The notes: a model not told the origin generated them from the letters alone. 43,425 bases of DNA from Pseudoxanthomonas gei (GCF_010119615.1 NZ_QOVG01000013.1:1-43425), one strand, 5' to 3'. Positions 17,108 to 25,645 are shown, counted from the stretch's first letter. Made by a program: numbers and translations.

Positions 17108-18883
17108 ATGCGCCTGCCGCTCCTGCCAACCCTGCTGCTGCCCCTGATGCTTGCGGCTGGCCCGCTACCGGCCCGCGCGGACGGCTCCAGCCTGACCACT
17201 GTTGCCGAGCGCTCCGGCTTCCTCAGGACCGGTCGCTACGAAGAAGTCATCGCCCTGTGCGCAGCGTTCGCCAAGGCCTGGCCGCAATCGGTGCGCTGCA
17301 TAGACTTCGGCACTTCGCCAGAAGGCCGGCCGATGAAGGCGCTGGTGGTGTCCGCCAGTGGCGCGCTGGACGCAGCGAGCGCGCGCCAACGCGGCCTGCC
17401 GGTGGTTTTGATCCAGGGCGGCATCCATGCCGGCGAGATCGATGGCAAGGACGCGGGTTTCCTTGCCCTGCGCGAACTGCTGCAGGGCAAGGCCGGCAAA
17501 GGCACGCTGGACAAGCTGGTGTGGGTGTTCGTGCCGGTGTTCAGCGTTGACGGACATGAAAGGTTCGCTGCGTGGAACCGCCCCAACCAGCGCGGCCCCG
17601 AGGAAATGGGCTTCCGTACCACCGCCCAGGGTTACAACCTCAATCGCGACTACCTGAAGGCCGACGCACCCGAGATGCAGGCGATGCTGAAACTCATCGA
17701 CCAGTGGGACCCGCTGGTGGAAGTCGACCTGCACGTTACCGACGGTGCCAAGTTCGAACACGATGTCTCCATCCAGGTCGAACCGGTCCACGCGGGCGAT
17801 GCCGCGCTGCGCGAGGCCGGACGTGCCTGGCGCGATGCGGTGATTGACGACCTGGCGCGCCAGGGTTCGCTGCCCCTGCCCTACTACCCGTCGTTCACCG
17901 TCGACGACGACCCGTCTTCGGGCTTCGAGGACGGCGTTCCACCGCCGCGCTTTTCGCATGGCTATTTCTGGCTGCGCAACCGCATGGGCATGCTGGTGGA
18001 AACGCATTCTTGGAAGACCTACCCGGTACGCGTGCAGGTGACGCGCAATGCGGTGGTGTCGGTCCTGCAGCAGGTCGCCCTGCATGGCCGCCAATGGCTG
18101 CAGGTGGCGCGGCAGGCCGACGCCCGGGCGCGGATGCTCGCAGGCAAGCCGGTGCCACTGGCCTATGCGGCCGGCCCGGAGTCGAGGACGGTCGATTTCC
18201 GCGGCTATGAATACACCCGCACGCTGTCGGAAGTCTCCGGCGCCCTGATGACCCGATACAACGAGGACAAGCCGCAGCTCTGGAAGATCCCGTTGCGCGA
18301 CCACGTCCAGCCCAGCCTCAGCGTGGCGGCGCCCGCCGGCGGCTATCTCATCCCAGCCGCGCACGCGGGCTGGGTGTCGGAAAAGCTAAGGCTGCACGGT
18401 ATCGATTTCAGGGTGCTGCCGGCGCAAACCGCGGTCGCGGTGCAGACGTTCCGCGCCACCGAAGCCACGCCTGCGGCGCAGTCCAGCGAAGGCCACCAGC
18501 GCATGACGGTCAAGGGCGAATGGAAGCCGGACACCCGGGATATCGGCGCAGGTGCCGTGTTCGTGCCGATCGCGCAACCGAAGTCACGCCTGCTGATGTC
18601 GATCCTGGAACCGCTGGCGCCGGACTCGCTGCTGGCCTGGGGTGAATTCAACAATGCCTTCGAGCGCAAGGAATACATGGAAGCCTACGTGGCCGAGGAC
18701 GTGGCGCGCGAAATGTTGAAGGATCCGGCAGTGAAGGCATCCTTCGAGCAGCGCCTGAAGGCGGACGCCGCTTTCGCCAGGGATCCGGCCGCGCGCCTGG
18801 ACTTCTTCTACCGGCTGCACAGCGCCTGGGACGAGCGCAACAACCTGTACCCGGTGATGCGCGTGGCCACGGTGCCGCGCTGA
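17108..18883 (+). CDS. Exported M14-family zinc carboxypeptidase
   Basis: A 591-residue exported metallopeptidase. The signal peptide spans residues 1-24 (LMLAAGPLPARA). Zinc ligands are His107 and Glu110 in GGIHAGEIDGKDAG and His209 in VDLHVTDG; GYNLNRDY (175-182) holds the substrate carboxylate-binding Asn-Arg. Catalytic Glu299 is in GMLVETHSW. Family members remove C-terminal residues or trim peptidoglycan or peptides; specificity is not readable here. The C-terminal 250 residues are a beta-rich region of unknown role. The frame is open upstream to 16676, antisense to the transporter, so the ATG at 17108 is chosen. The EEP gene follows after 22 bases. Confidence 0.9.
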   Translation: MRLPLLPTLLLPLMLAAGPLPARADGSSLTTVAERSGFLRTGRYEEVIALCAAFAKAWPQSVRCIDFGTSPEGRPMKALVVSASGALDAASARQRGLPVVLIQGGIHAGEIDGKDAGFLALRELLQGKAGKGTLDKLVWVFVPVFSVDGHERFAAWNRPNQRGPEEMGFRTTAQGYNLNRDYLKADAPEMQAMLKLIDQWDPLVEVDLHVTDGAKFEHDVSIQVEPVHAGDAALREAGRAWRDAVIDDLARQGSLPLPYYPSFTVDDDPSSGFEDGVPPPRFSHGYFWLRNRMGMLVETHSWKTYPVRVQVTRNAVVSVLQQVALHGRQWLQVARQADARARMLAGKPVPLAYAAGPESRTVDFRGYEYTRTLSEVSGALMTRYNEDKPQLWKIPLRDHVQPSLSVAAPAGGYLIPAAHAGWVSEKLRLHGIDFRVLPAQTAVAVQTFRATEATPAAQSSEGHQRMTVKGEWKPDTRDIGAGAVFVPIAQPKSRLLMSILEPLAPDSLLAWGEFNNAFERKEYMEAYVAEDVAREMLKDPAVKASFEQRLKADAAFARDPAARLDFFYRLHSAWDERNNLYPVMRVATVPR

Positions 18884-18905
18884 CGACCGCCGGGAACCCG
18901 ACGCA

Positions 18906-19778
18906 ATGAAGCGGCTTGCCTGCCTTTGCCTGTTGCTCCTGCTGTCGTGCGCTTCCACCACGCAGGTACCACCGGCGCACGCGGACGGCACGCTTGCGGT
19001 CCGGATAGTCACGCTCAATCTTTACCATGACAAGGACGACTGGCCCGCACGCCGCGTGCAGATAGTCGAAACGTTGCGGCGGATGCAGCCCGACGTCATC
19101 GCGCTGCAGGAAGTTCTGCAGCACCCGGACCTGGAAAACCAGGCGCGGTGGCTGGCATCGGAGCTGGGTTACCAGTGGGAGTTCTTCAGCACCGACGCGC
19201 CCGGCAAGCCCCGGCGTTACGGCAACGCGATCCTGAGCCGCCACCGGGTCCTCATGCGCGGGCAGGAGGTGCTGCGGCCAACGGACGACAACAGGACGGT
19301 GGGCCTGGTGCGTATCGAACTGGACGGGCATCCGCTCAACGTCTATGTCACCCACCTGCACTGGACCGATGCCGGCACCGGGATTCGCGCGGCCCAGGTC
19401 GCCGACCTGGTGCGCTACATCGGCACGACGTCCGCAGGCCTCCCCAGCCTGGTCGCCGGCGATTTCAATGCCGCGGCCGATGCCCCGGAACTGGCCTTGC
19501 TGCGCCAGGACTTCGCAGACACCTACGGCAGCCTGCATCCGCAAGCGGACGCGATCGCCAGCAGCACCCTGAACCTGAAGTATTTCGCGCCGCGACGCAT
19601 CGACCACGTGTTCCACCAGTGCAACGCGTTTGCGCCGGTGGCATCGGAAATCCTCTTCACCCGGCCCGATGCCGCCGGCGTCTGGGCCTCGGACCACTTC
19701 GGCCTGTATGCGCACTTGCGCCTGACCGCAGGACAGCCGCAACCGCACTGTGGCGGGCGGCAGGGGCGAGCGCGCTGA
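18906..19778 (+). CDS. Exported endonuclease/exonuclease/phosphatase-family lipoprotein
   Basis: A 290-residue enzyme of the EEP (DNase I-like) superfamily. The signal ends in lipobox LLSC (Cys15), so it is probably a lipoprotein. Motifs are complete: TLNLYHD (36-42), ALQEV with metal-binding Glu69, VTHLHW with His150, GDFNA (185-189) with Asp186 and Asn188, and ASDHFGLY with Asp263 and catalytic His264. It may cleave nucleic acid or a phosphodiester or phospholipid headgroup; the fold does not decide. It follows the M14 gene in an apparent operon and precedes the 21-bp array. Confidence 0.88.
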   Translation: MKRLACLCLLLLLSCASTTQVPPAHADGTLAVRIVTLNLYHDKDDWPARRVQIVETLRRMQPDVIALQEVLQHPDLENQARWLASELGYQWEFFSTDAPGKPRRYGNAILSRHRVLMRGQEVLRPTDDNRTVGLVRIELDGHPLNVYVTHLHWTDAGTGIRAAQVADLVRYIGTTSAGLPSLVAGDFNAAADAPELALLRQDFADTYGSLHPQADAIASSTLNLKYFAPRRIDHVFHQCNAFAPVASEILFTRPDAAGVWASDHFGLYAHLRLTAGQPQPHCGGRQGRAR

Positions 19779-19847
19779 GATCCCCGCAGCGGTAGAACGG
19801 GCGCCCGGGCCGGGCCCGCGGTGACGCGGAGGCTTGACGAATCGACT

Positions 19848-20080
19848 GGGAGGGTTCTGGAAACGACCGGGAGGGTTCCGGAAACGACCGGGAGGGTTCC
19901 GGAATGGACTGGGAGGGTTCCGGAATCGAGTGGGAGGGTTCCGGAAACGACTGGGAGGGATAGAACAACCGAGCCGGAGGGTTCTGGAATCGGGCCGGAG
20001 GGTTTCGGAATCGACCCGGAGGGTTCCGGAATGGACCGGGAGGGATGGAGCAACCGACCCGGAGGGTTCCGGAATCGGCC
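19848..20080. repeat. 21-bp minisatellite, 11 units, with two 22-bp variant units
   Basis: Eleven head-to-tail units. Nine are 21 bp with core GGGAGGGTTCCGGAA (or CGGAGGG...) plus six variable bases. Units 6 (19953-19974) and 10 (20038-20059) are 22 bp and replace the TTCCGGAA palindrome with GATAGAACA or GATGGAGCA. The 517-base interval 19779-20295 holds no gene I can support. All frames are open on both strands because the unit lacks stop codons, but the 22-bp units shift frame, so no single heptapeptide repeat is kept. A partial unit follows at 20081. Confidence 0.93.
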
Positions 20081-20295
20081 GGGAGGCCTGCAACCACCGG
20101 CACGGCGGGTTCGACAGCCGATCAGGAGGAGCGCGCCGAGCGACTCGAGGGGACCTGGGTTCCGCCTGCAGGGCGCGACGGCCACTGCGCAGATACCGGG
20201 AGCCAGGAAGGTTCACGTAAGATCGTGCGCCCCACTCCCCATTCCGGATGAGCGTGGCCTTGCGCAGCACAGCGCATCACCGCGACCCAGGCACC

Positions 20296-20727
20296 ATGCG
20301 CAAGTTCCCCGTAATCATTCTGCTGATGCTGCTGCTGGCCGGCTGGTGGTGGCTGCAGCACCCCGCGACGCCTGCCCCCTCGCAGGCCCCGGCTGCGACG
20401 TCATCGGCAGGCGTGCCTTCGGCCAGCGTGCCGCAGGCCTTGCCTCGCACCCTGCCCGGCTTCCTGCCGCGCGAAGCGCTGACCACCCTGGACCTGATTG
20501 CACGTGATGGACCCTTCCCGCATCCGCAGGACGGCGCCACCTTTGGCAACCGGGAAAAGCACCTGCCCCAGAAACCACGCGGCTATTACCGCGAATACAC
20601 GGTGGAAACGCCCGGCCTGTCGCATCGCGGCGCCCGGCGCATCATCACGGGCGGCCGGCCGCCGGTGATCTATTACTACACCGATGACCACTACGATTCC
20701 TTCCGCAGCTTCACGGTGTCGCCATGA
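20296..20727 (+). CDS. Barnase-like secreted ribonuclease (N1/T1 family)
   Basis: A 143-residue guanyl-preferring RNase. Residues 1-20 form a signal or anchor (VIILLMLLLAGWWW), then a Pro/Ala/Ser linker to about 50. The RNase domain shows DGPFPHPQDGATFGNRE (71-87), the catalytic Glu100 in YREYTV, Arg111/Arg115 in RGARRIITGG and the catalytic His132 in YYTDDHYDSF. These match barnase Glu73, Arg83/87 and His102. The ATG at 20296 (AGG upstream) is preferred to 20248. The stop overlaps the barstar start (ATGA). Confidence 0.9.
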   Translation: MRKFPVIILLMLLLAGWWWLQHPATPAPSQAPAATSSAGVPSASVPQALPRTLPGFLPREALTTLDLIARDGPFPHPQDGATFGNREKHLPQKPRGYYREYTVETPGLSHRGARRIITGGRPPVIYYYTDDHYDSFRSFTVSP

Positions 20728-21161
20728 CCCAGTCCGGCTTTGAACTGGGCCTGGACGATGCGGCGCGTGCCGGCGTCTTCTTCGTCAACGGCGAGGACCT
20801 GGACGTGCTCGGGGCCGCCGCGCGCGACGCCGGCCTGCTGCCCTGCCACATCGACCTGATGGGCTGCGCCAACAAGGCCACCCTGCTGCTGCGCATCGCC
20901 GTGGCCATGGATTTCCCCAATACCTCCAGCCGCAACTGGGATGCGCTTTCCGACAGCCTGCGCGACCTGGACTGGATGCCGGCCCCCGGCTACGTACTGC
21001 TGTTCGAAGGCGCGGGCGAGCTGCACCACGTCAACGAAACCGATTTCGACACGCTGGTCAGCATCCTGGATGAAGCCCAGAAGGAGTGGGCAGGCCGCCA
21101 GGTCCCGTTCTGGGCCTTCCTGGCCTTGCGCGAACGTGACTTCATCGCCTTCGAGGACTGA
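20724..21161 (+). CDS. Barstar-family ribonuclease inhibitor
   Basis: A 145-residue protein expected to stay in the cytoplasm and block the partner RNase before export. The C-terminal barstar domain is recognisable: FFVNGEDL (19-26), NKATLLLRIAVAMDFP (50-65), and NWDALSDSLRDLDWM (71-85), which corresponds to the barstar helix NWDALWD. The first 18 residues and C-terminal WAGRQVPFWAFLALRERDF are additions to the small Bacillus protein but common in proteobacterial barstars. Four-base overlap with the RNase gene gives coupled expression. Confidence 0.9.
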   Translation: MTQSGFELGLDDAARAGVFFVNGEDLDVLGAAARDAGLLPCHIDLMGCANKATLLLRIAVAMDFPNTSSRNWDALSDSLRDLDWMPAPGYVLLFEGAGELHHVNETDFDTLVSILDEAQKEWAGRQVPFWAFLALRERDFIAFED

Positions 21162-21220
21162 AAGCCGCTGTTTCGGCACTGGACGCTACGCAGGCCGGCG
21201 CGATGCTGCGATCATGGCGC

Positions 21221-22621
21221 ATGAGCGAACACAACATAGATTTCGGCAGCCTGGATTTCGGCAGCCTGGGCTTGTCCCCGGGACTCCAACAGGGCGTGGA
21301 AGCCGCCGGCTACAAGCAGATGACCCCCATCCAGGCCGAGAGCCTGCCGGCGATACTCGCCGGCCGCGACGTGATTGCGCAGGCGCCCACCGGCAGCGGC
21401 AAGACCGCCGCCTTCGGCCTGGGCCTGCTGCACCGGCTGGACCCGGGCCTGATCCGCGCACAGGCACTGGTGCTCTGCCCCACCCGCGAACTGGCCGACC
21501 AGGTCGGCAAGCAGCTGCGCAAGCTGGCCAGCGGCATTCCCAACCTGAAAGTGCTGGTGCTGACCGGTGGCATGCCACTGGCGCCGCAGCTGGCTTCGCT
21601 GACCCATGATCCGCATGTGGTGGTCGGCACGCCCGGACGCATCCAGGAACTGATGCGCAAGAAGGTCCTGCATCTTGCCGGCATCCGCACCCTGGTGCTG
21701 GACGAAGCCGATCGCATGCTCGACATGGGTTTCGAGGAGGCCATCCGCGAAATCATCGGCAAGACCCCGAAAGAGCGGCAGACCCTGCTTTTCTCGGCCA
21801 CCTTCCCCGACCCGATCCGCGACATCGGCCGCAACACCATGCGCGAGCCGCTGGAGGTCACCGCCGCCGGCGTAGCCGAGCAACCGGTGGTGGAACAGAC
21901 CTTCTACGAAGTGGAGCTGGCGCAGAAGCAGACCCTGCTGGCCGCGCTGCTGTTCGAGCAGCGGCCCGAGTCCAGCGTGGTGTTCTGCAACACGCGACGC
22001 GATGTCGATGAGGTGGCCGGTTCGCTGCAGCACTTCGGCTTCACCGCCCTGGCCCTGCATGGCGACATGGAACAACGCGACCGCGACGAGGTGCTGGTGC
22101 GCTTCGCCAACCGCAGCTGCAACGTGCTGGTGGCCAGCGACGTGGCCGCGCGCGGCCTGGACATCGATGAACTGGCCACGGTGGTCAACTACGAACTGCC
22201 GACCGACCCGGACGTTTACGTGCACCGCATCGGCCGCACGGGCCGCGCCGGCAACGCCGGCCAGGTGCTGAGCCTGGTCACGCCGCGTGAAATCTCGCGC
22301 GCGCATGTGCTCGAGGAACGTCAGGGCGCGCCGCTGCGCTGGAAGAAGCTCACCGGCAACACCCCGACCACGCGCGGCGCGTTGCCCGCAGCCATGGCCA
22401 CCTTGCGCATCGACGCCGGCCGCACCGACAAGCTGCGCCCCGGCGACATCCTGGGTGCACTGACCGGTGACGCAGGCCTGGCTGCGGGTGCCATTGGCAA
22501 GATCGATATCTTTGCCACGCGTTCTTATGTGGCGGTCGCACGGGCCCAGGCCAACCATGCCCTTTCCCGCCTCAATGCCGGCAAGATCAAGGGCAAGAAA
22601 TTCCGGGTCCGCACTATCTGA
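21221..22621 (+). CDS. dbpA: ATP-dependent RNA helicase DbpA
   Basis: DEAD-box helicase that remodels 23S rRNA around hairpin 92 during 50S assembly. The 466-residue product has the Q motif near 23-38, Walker A APTGSGKT (55-62), DEAD (161-164), SAT (192-194) and helicase C motifs (ARGLDIDEL, HRIGRTGRAG). The C-terminal 70 residues (DKLRPGDILGALTG to KGKKFRVRTI) form the DbpA-specific RNA-binding domain, which separates it from RhlE/RhlB. An in-frame ATG at 21203 also exists; the ATG at 21221 gives the usual N-terminus. Neither has a strong ribosome site. Confidence 0.94.
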   Translation: MSEHNIDFGSLDFGSLGLSPGLQQGVEAAGYKQMTPIQAESLPAILAGRDVIAQAPTGSGKTAAFGLGLLHRLDPGLIRAQALVLCPTRELADQVGKQLRKLASGIPNLKVLVLTGGMPLAPQLASLTHDPHVVVGTPGRIQELMRKKVLHLAGIRTLVLDEADRMLDMGFEEAIREIIGKTPKERQTLLFSATFPDPIRDIGRNTMREPLEVTAAGVAEQPVVEQTFYEVELAQKQTLLAALLFEQRPESSVVFCNTRRDVDEVAGSLQHFGFTALALHGDMEQRDRDEVLVRFANRSCNVLVASDVAARGLDIDELATVVNYELPTDPDVYVHRIGRTGRAGNAGQVLSLVTPREISRAHVLEERQGAPLRWKKLTGNTPTTRGALPAAMATLRIDAGRTDKLRPGDILGALTGDAGLAAGAIGKIDIFATRSYVAVARAQANHALSRLNAGKIKGKKFRVRTI

Positions 22622-22678
22622 GGATCAACAGCGTCGGGCAACCCCTGGACAGTTGCATTGTGAAGCTGGGCGGGAGCC

Positions 22679-22730
22679 GGTAGTCGGGAATCAAGGGCTG
22701 CCCTCCCGTCTTCCATGTCTCCCGTCTACC
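22679..22730. repeat. Imperfect inverted repeat between convergent genes
   Basis: GGTAGTCGGGA (22679-22689) pairs with TCCCGTCTACC (22720-22730) with one mismatch, and TCCCGTCT occurs twice (22704-22711, 22720-22727). It lies between the convergent dbpA and PNPOx-like genes and may act as a weak terminator or be a degenerate interspersed repeat. No T-tract follows. Confidence 0.5.
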
Positions 22731-22741
22731 GACCCCGATCC

Positions 22742-23236
22742 TCAACGGATCTGCAGGGTCTCGTTGTCGGACATGGCGCCCAGATCGTCGCTTACCGCCG
22801 CCACCAGCAGATAAAGCGCCTTGCCGATGACCGTACCCGGACCATCCCAGTATTCGGCGCTCTCCGCACGCACGCGGATCAGGCGCAGGTTCGGGTCATC
22901 CTTGCCTTCGGGAAAAAAGATCTTCATGGGCGGCGACCAGAGCGCTTCGATCTTCGCCCGGTCGGCCACGATCGACGCCTTGCCGGACACGGATACGTAG
23001 GTGTTCTTGCCCGCCGATGCGTAGGACACGTTGACCTGCGGATTGGCACGGATTTCAGCCACCTTCTCGCTGTCGGCTGCAGTAGCAAACCACAGGTCAC
23101 CGTCGAACTCGACCTGTTGCGTCCCCAGTGGCCTGCTGACCAGCCTGCCATCGGCCTGGGTGGTAGTGAGCATGGCGATCTCGACGTCCTTGATGAGGCT
23201 GGCGAGATGCTGGATGTTGGCGGCGCGGTCGGTCAT
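22742..23236 (-). CDS. Pyridoxamine 5'-phosphate oxidase-like stress protein (YdaG/GSP26 type)
   Basis: A 164-residue flavin-binding split-barrel protein of the general stress protein 26 group. The pattern IAMLTTTQADGRLVSRPL, then LWFATAADSEKVAEI and NVSYAS with YVSVSGKASIV, is characteristic. It ends with WDGPGTVIGKALYLLVAAVS. Members bind FMN or FAD and have ill-defined redox roles; it is not the PdxH enzyme of vitamin B6 synthesis. AGGAGAATCAA before the ATG is a strong ribosome site. Single gene convergent with dbpA. Confidence 0.88.
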   Translation of the reverse strand: MTDRAANIQHLASLIKDVEIAMLTTTQADGRLVSRPLGTQQVEFDGDLWFATAADSEKVAEIRANPQVNVSYASAGKNTYVSVSGKASIVADRAKIEALWSPPMKIFFPEGKDDPNLRLIRVRAESAEYWDGPGTVIGKALYLLVAAVSDDLGAMSDNETLQIR

Positions 23237-23357
23237 TTGATTCTCCTGATCATCAGCAGTGATCTAAGCGCTTTTGCGGGCAATGACCCGTGAAGGGACC
23301 CGCAGCAGGTCTGCACGCCGATTGAACAATGCCCTCGCCGAGCCTGCAAAGCACGCG

Positions 23358-24917
23358 TCACGAGCTGCAGGAGAGCATCGAGCAGCCGGCACGATCCCGT
23401 GCCCACTCCGGGCGCCGCGCCGCATAAGCCTCACGGCCCGGTTGTTCTTCGTACGGCCGGCGCATGACCTCGAGCAGCTCCGCGATCCCGGAGGCATCGC
23501 CCTGCTCCGCCCGATCGATGGCCTGCTGGGCCAGGTAATTGCGCAGGACGAAGCGCGGGTTGGCGGCATTCATCCTTTTCACTCGCGCGACGCTGTCGAG
23601 CGGATCGGATTGCAGGCGCTGCCGGTATCGCTGCAGCCAGGCCGACAACAGGGGAGCTACTGCCACACGCTTGGTTTCATCGTAGAAGGCATCGGCGAAT
23701 GGCTGCGGGGAAGGTTCGTCCCCGTCGATTCGCGCCAGCGCACGAAAGAAGATCGTCATGTCCATTTCCCCTGCCTGCAACAGCGATTGCAGGTCTTCCA
23801 TCAGGGCGATGTCCTGGTCCAGGCACTCAGCGAACCCCAGCTTGCGCGCGATGTTGTCCTGCTCGGCACCGGCATAGGCCTCCCGGTAGCGCTGCAGTCC
23901 CTCCTGCAGCGGCTGCGGGTTGCCGAACAGCGGGGAAAGCGCGCCTGCGAGGCGGTTGAGGTTCCAATAGGCGATCTTCGGCTGCCAGCCGAAGCGGTAG
24001 CGCCGCCCCTGCATATCCGTGGTGTTGGGGGTCCAGTCGGGATCGTAGTCGTCGATCCAGCCGTAAGGCCCGTAGTCGATGGTCAGCCCGAGTATCGACA
24101 TGTTGTCGGTATTCATCACACCGTGCACGAAACCCACCCGCATCCAATGCGCGACCATCACCGCAGTGCGTTCGCAGACCTGTGCAAACCACTGGGCGTA
24201 ACGCGCCTCCCCATCGCCGCCGATCTCCGGGAAGTCGCGATCGATGGTGAAGTCCGCCAGTTGCCTGAGCAGCGCCAATTCACCGCGTGAGGCAGGCAGC
24301 TCGAAATTGCCGAAGCGCAGGAAGGACGGGGCCACCCGGCAGACAATGGCGCCGGCTTCGGCCTGGGGGTGACCGTCATAGAACATGTCACGGACCACGC
24401 GATCACCGGTACCGACCAGGCTCAGCGCGCGCGTCGTCGGCACTCCCAGATGATGCATGGCCTCGCTGCACAGGAATTCGCGGATGGAAGAGCGCAGCAC
24501 CGCGCGGCCGTCGGCTGTGCGCGAGTAAGGGGTCGGACCGGCGCCTTTGAGCTGAAGCTCCCAGCGCTGCCCTGCCCGGTTGATCAACTCACCCAGGGAA
24601 ATGGCCCGCCCATCGCCCAGCTGGCGGGCCCAGTGGCCAAACTGGTGGCCGCCATAGTTGGCCGCGCAGGGCTGCATACCCGGCAATAACGCGTTGCCGG
24701 CGAACACTTGCGCAAATTCGGGCGAAGCCAGGTCCGATGCGTCCAGATCCAGCAGGCCGGCCGTTTCACGGGACCATGCCAACAGGCTTGGAGCGGAAAC
24801 GGGGGTCGGGCGGACCAGGGAATACGCAGCAGCGCGGACTTCGCGCACGCCCGGGCCGATCACTGGGTCGCCAGGCATTTCCGCGATGAAGCGGTTATCG
24901 AACTTCAGGGATTTCAT
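23358..24917 (-). CDS. selO: Protein adenylyltransferase SelO (YdiU)
   Basis: SelO is a pseudokinase-fold enzyme that transfers AMP from ATP to Ser, Thr or Tyr of target proteins and is linked to redox stress. The 519-residue product begins with [14 protein letters not shown] and has [39 protein letters not shown] and [40 protein letters not shown] carries the catalytic Asp/Asn region. It ends in SMLSCSS; the C-terminal Cys is conserved and forms a regulatory disulfide in E. coli. ATG at 24917 is preferred to GTG at 24923. The cold-shock gene lies upstream on the same strand but a terminator separates them. Confidence 0.94.
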   Translation of the reverse strand: MKSLKFDNRFIAEMPGDPVIGPGVREVRAAAYSLVRPTPVSAPSLLAWSRETAGLLDLDASDLASPEFAQVFAGNALLPGMQPCAANYGGHQFGHWARQLGDGRAISLGELINRAGQRWELQLKGAGPTPYSRTADGRAVLRSSIREFLCSEAMHHLGVPTTRALSLVGTGDRVVRDMFYDGHPQAEAGAIVCRVAPSFLRFGNFELPASRGELALLRQLADFTIDRDFPEIGGDGEARYAQWFAQVCERTAVMVAHWMRVGFVHGVMNTDNMSILGLTIDYGPYGWIDDYDPDWTPNTTDMQGRRYRFGWQPKIAYWNLNRLAGALSPLFGNPQPLQEGLQRYREAYAGAEQDNIARKLGFAECLDQDIALMEDLQSLLQAGEMDMTIFFRALARIDGDEPSPQPFADAFYDETKRVAVAPLLSAWLQRYRQRLQSDPLDSVARVKRMNAANPRFVLRNYLAQQAIDRAEQGDASGIAELLEVMRRPYEEQPGREAYAARRPEWARDRAGCSMLSCSS

Positions 24918-24962
24918 GGGCACAGGCTACGCGCCCGCGGCACGGATGGATGCCGCACAAAC

Positions 24963-24989
24963 AAAAACGCCGGGGCAAGCCCCGGCGTT
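24963..24989 (-). terminator. Terminator of the cold-shock gene
   Basis: On the minus strand AACGCCGGGG and CCCCGGCGTT form a 10-bp stem with a 4-base loop (24966-24989) followed by a T-run (A-tract at 24963-24967). It lies between the csp stop and selO. Confidence 0.9.
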
Positions 24990-25011
24990 TCGGACAACGA
25001 GTCAGTCGCTA

Positions 25012-25221
25012 TTACAGCGGCTGGACTTCATCAGCCTGCATACCCTTCTGGCCCTGCACGGCGACAAAGCTGACGCTCTGGCCTTCCTGCAGCGACTTGA
25101 AGCCGGAACCCTGGATCGCGCGGAAATGCACGAAAAGGTCCGGGCCGCTCTGCGGGGTGATGAAGCCAAAACCCTTGGCATCGTTGAACCACTTGACGGT
25201 ACCGGTTTGACGGTCAGACAT
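25012..25221 (-). CDS. Cold-shock domain protein (CspA family)
   Basis: A 69-residue single-domain OB-fold protein that binds single-stranded RNA and DNA and melts secondary structure. RNP1 is KGFGFI (16-21) and RNP2 LFVHF (29-33), the latter lacking nothing but with FRAI instead of the usual SAI after it. GTVKWFND opens the domain. AGGAGTTTCAAAG before the ATG is a strong ribosome site. The 265 bases upstream hold no gene and include a leader hairpin. Which Csp paralogue this is, and whether it is cold-induced, cannot be read from sequence. Confidence 0.95.
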   Translation of the reverse strand: MSDRQTGTVKWFNDAKGFGFITPQSGPDLFVHFRAIQGSGFKSLQEGQSVSFVAVQGQKGMQADEVQPL

Positions 25222-25274
25222 CTTTGAAACTCCTGAAACGGATGAAAAAAATCACGGCCGGGGACCCCGGGCCG
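25222..25274 (-). promoter_or_regulatory. Possible structured leader of the cold-shock gene
   Basis: A compact GC-rich hairpin (CGGCC at 25255-25259 with GGCCG at 25270-25274, inner GGGG/CCCC) lies just upstream of the AGGAG site. An A/T-rich stretch separates them. Cold-shock genes often have long temperature-sensitive leaders; that role is inference, and no cold-box is recognised. Confidence 0.3.
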
Positions 25275-25486
25275 AGACTGAGTTGCAGGTGTTAAGCAAA
25301 GCGGAAAGATGTAGCTGATCGTTTTGGATCGCTGCATCAGGCCACGATTTACGGTGACCCAAGCAAACACAGTGCCTGCACGTTACACGCCTTTTCACCG
25401 AAAAGCCAACCCCCCTCACAGAACGCCTCTCATCCGGTTAACCGCCCGTTTGCCCTAAACTGGGGTCCCTCCCCGGAAAGAAGCCC

Positions 25487-25645
25487 ATGGCCAAGCCCAA
25501 TTATTCCTTTGAAAAGAAGCAGCGCGAGCTCGCCAAGAAGAAGAAGCAGGACGAGAAACTGGCCAAGAAGCAGTCCACCCGTGAGCCAGGACAGGACGAA
25601 AACGCCCCACCGGCAGCGCCAGACACCAGCGGTGGCGGTCGCTAA
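25487..25645 (+). CDS. 52-residue Lys-rich small protein
   Basis: A very short gene with a good ribosome site (GGAAAGAAGCCC-ATG). The product starts MAKPNYSFEKKQRELAKKKK, is strongly basic and helical over residues 7-32, and ends in a Pro/Ala/Gly tail. Small proteins with this N-terminus are widespread in proteobacteria as uncharacterised proteins, in my recollection. Its stop TAA (25643-25645) overlaps tail to tail with the TAG of the RluA-type synthase on the other strand. Function unknown; an RNA or ribosome association is a guess from charge and neighbours. Confidence 0.8.
   Translation: MAKPNYSFEKKQRELAKKKKQDEKLAKKQSTREPGQDENAPPAAPDTSGGGR

Noticed and set aside
18648..20270. 540-residue minus-strand frame with Pro/Arg/Ser repeats
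   Set aside because: It is antisense to the EEP gene and to the M14 gene end, and its repeat section switches heptad register at each 22-bp unit. It is open only because the 21-bp unit and GC-rich codons lack stops.
19821..20507. Plus-strand frame with TGRVPETTGRVPE repeats
   Set aside because: It runs out of frame into the barnase gene and loses the repeat at the 22-bp units; no ribosome site.
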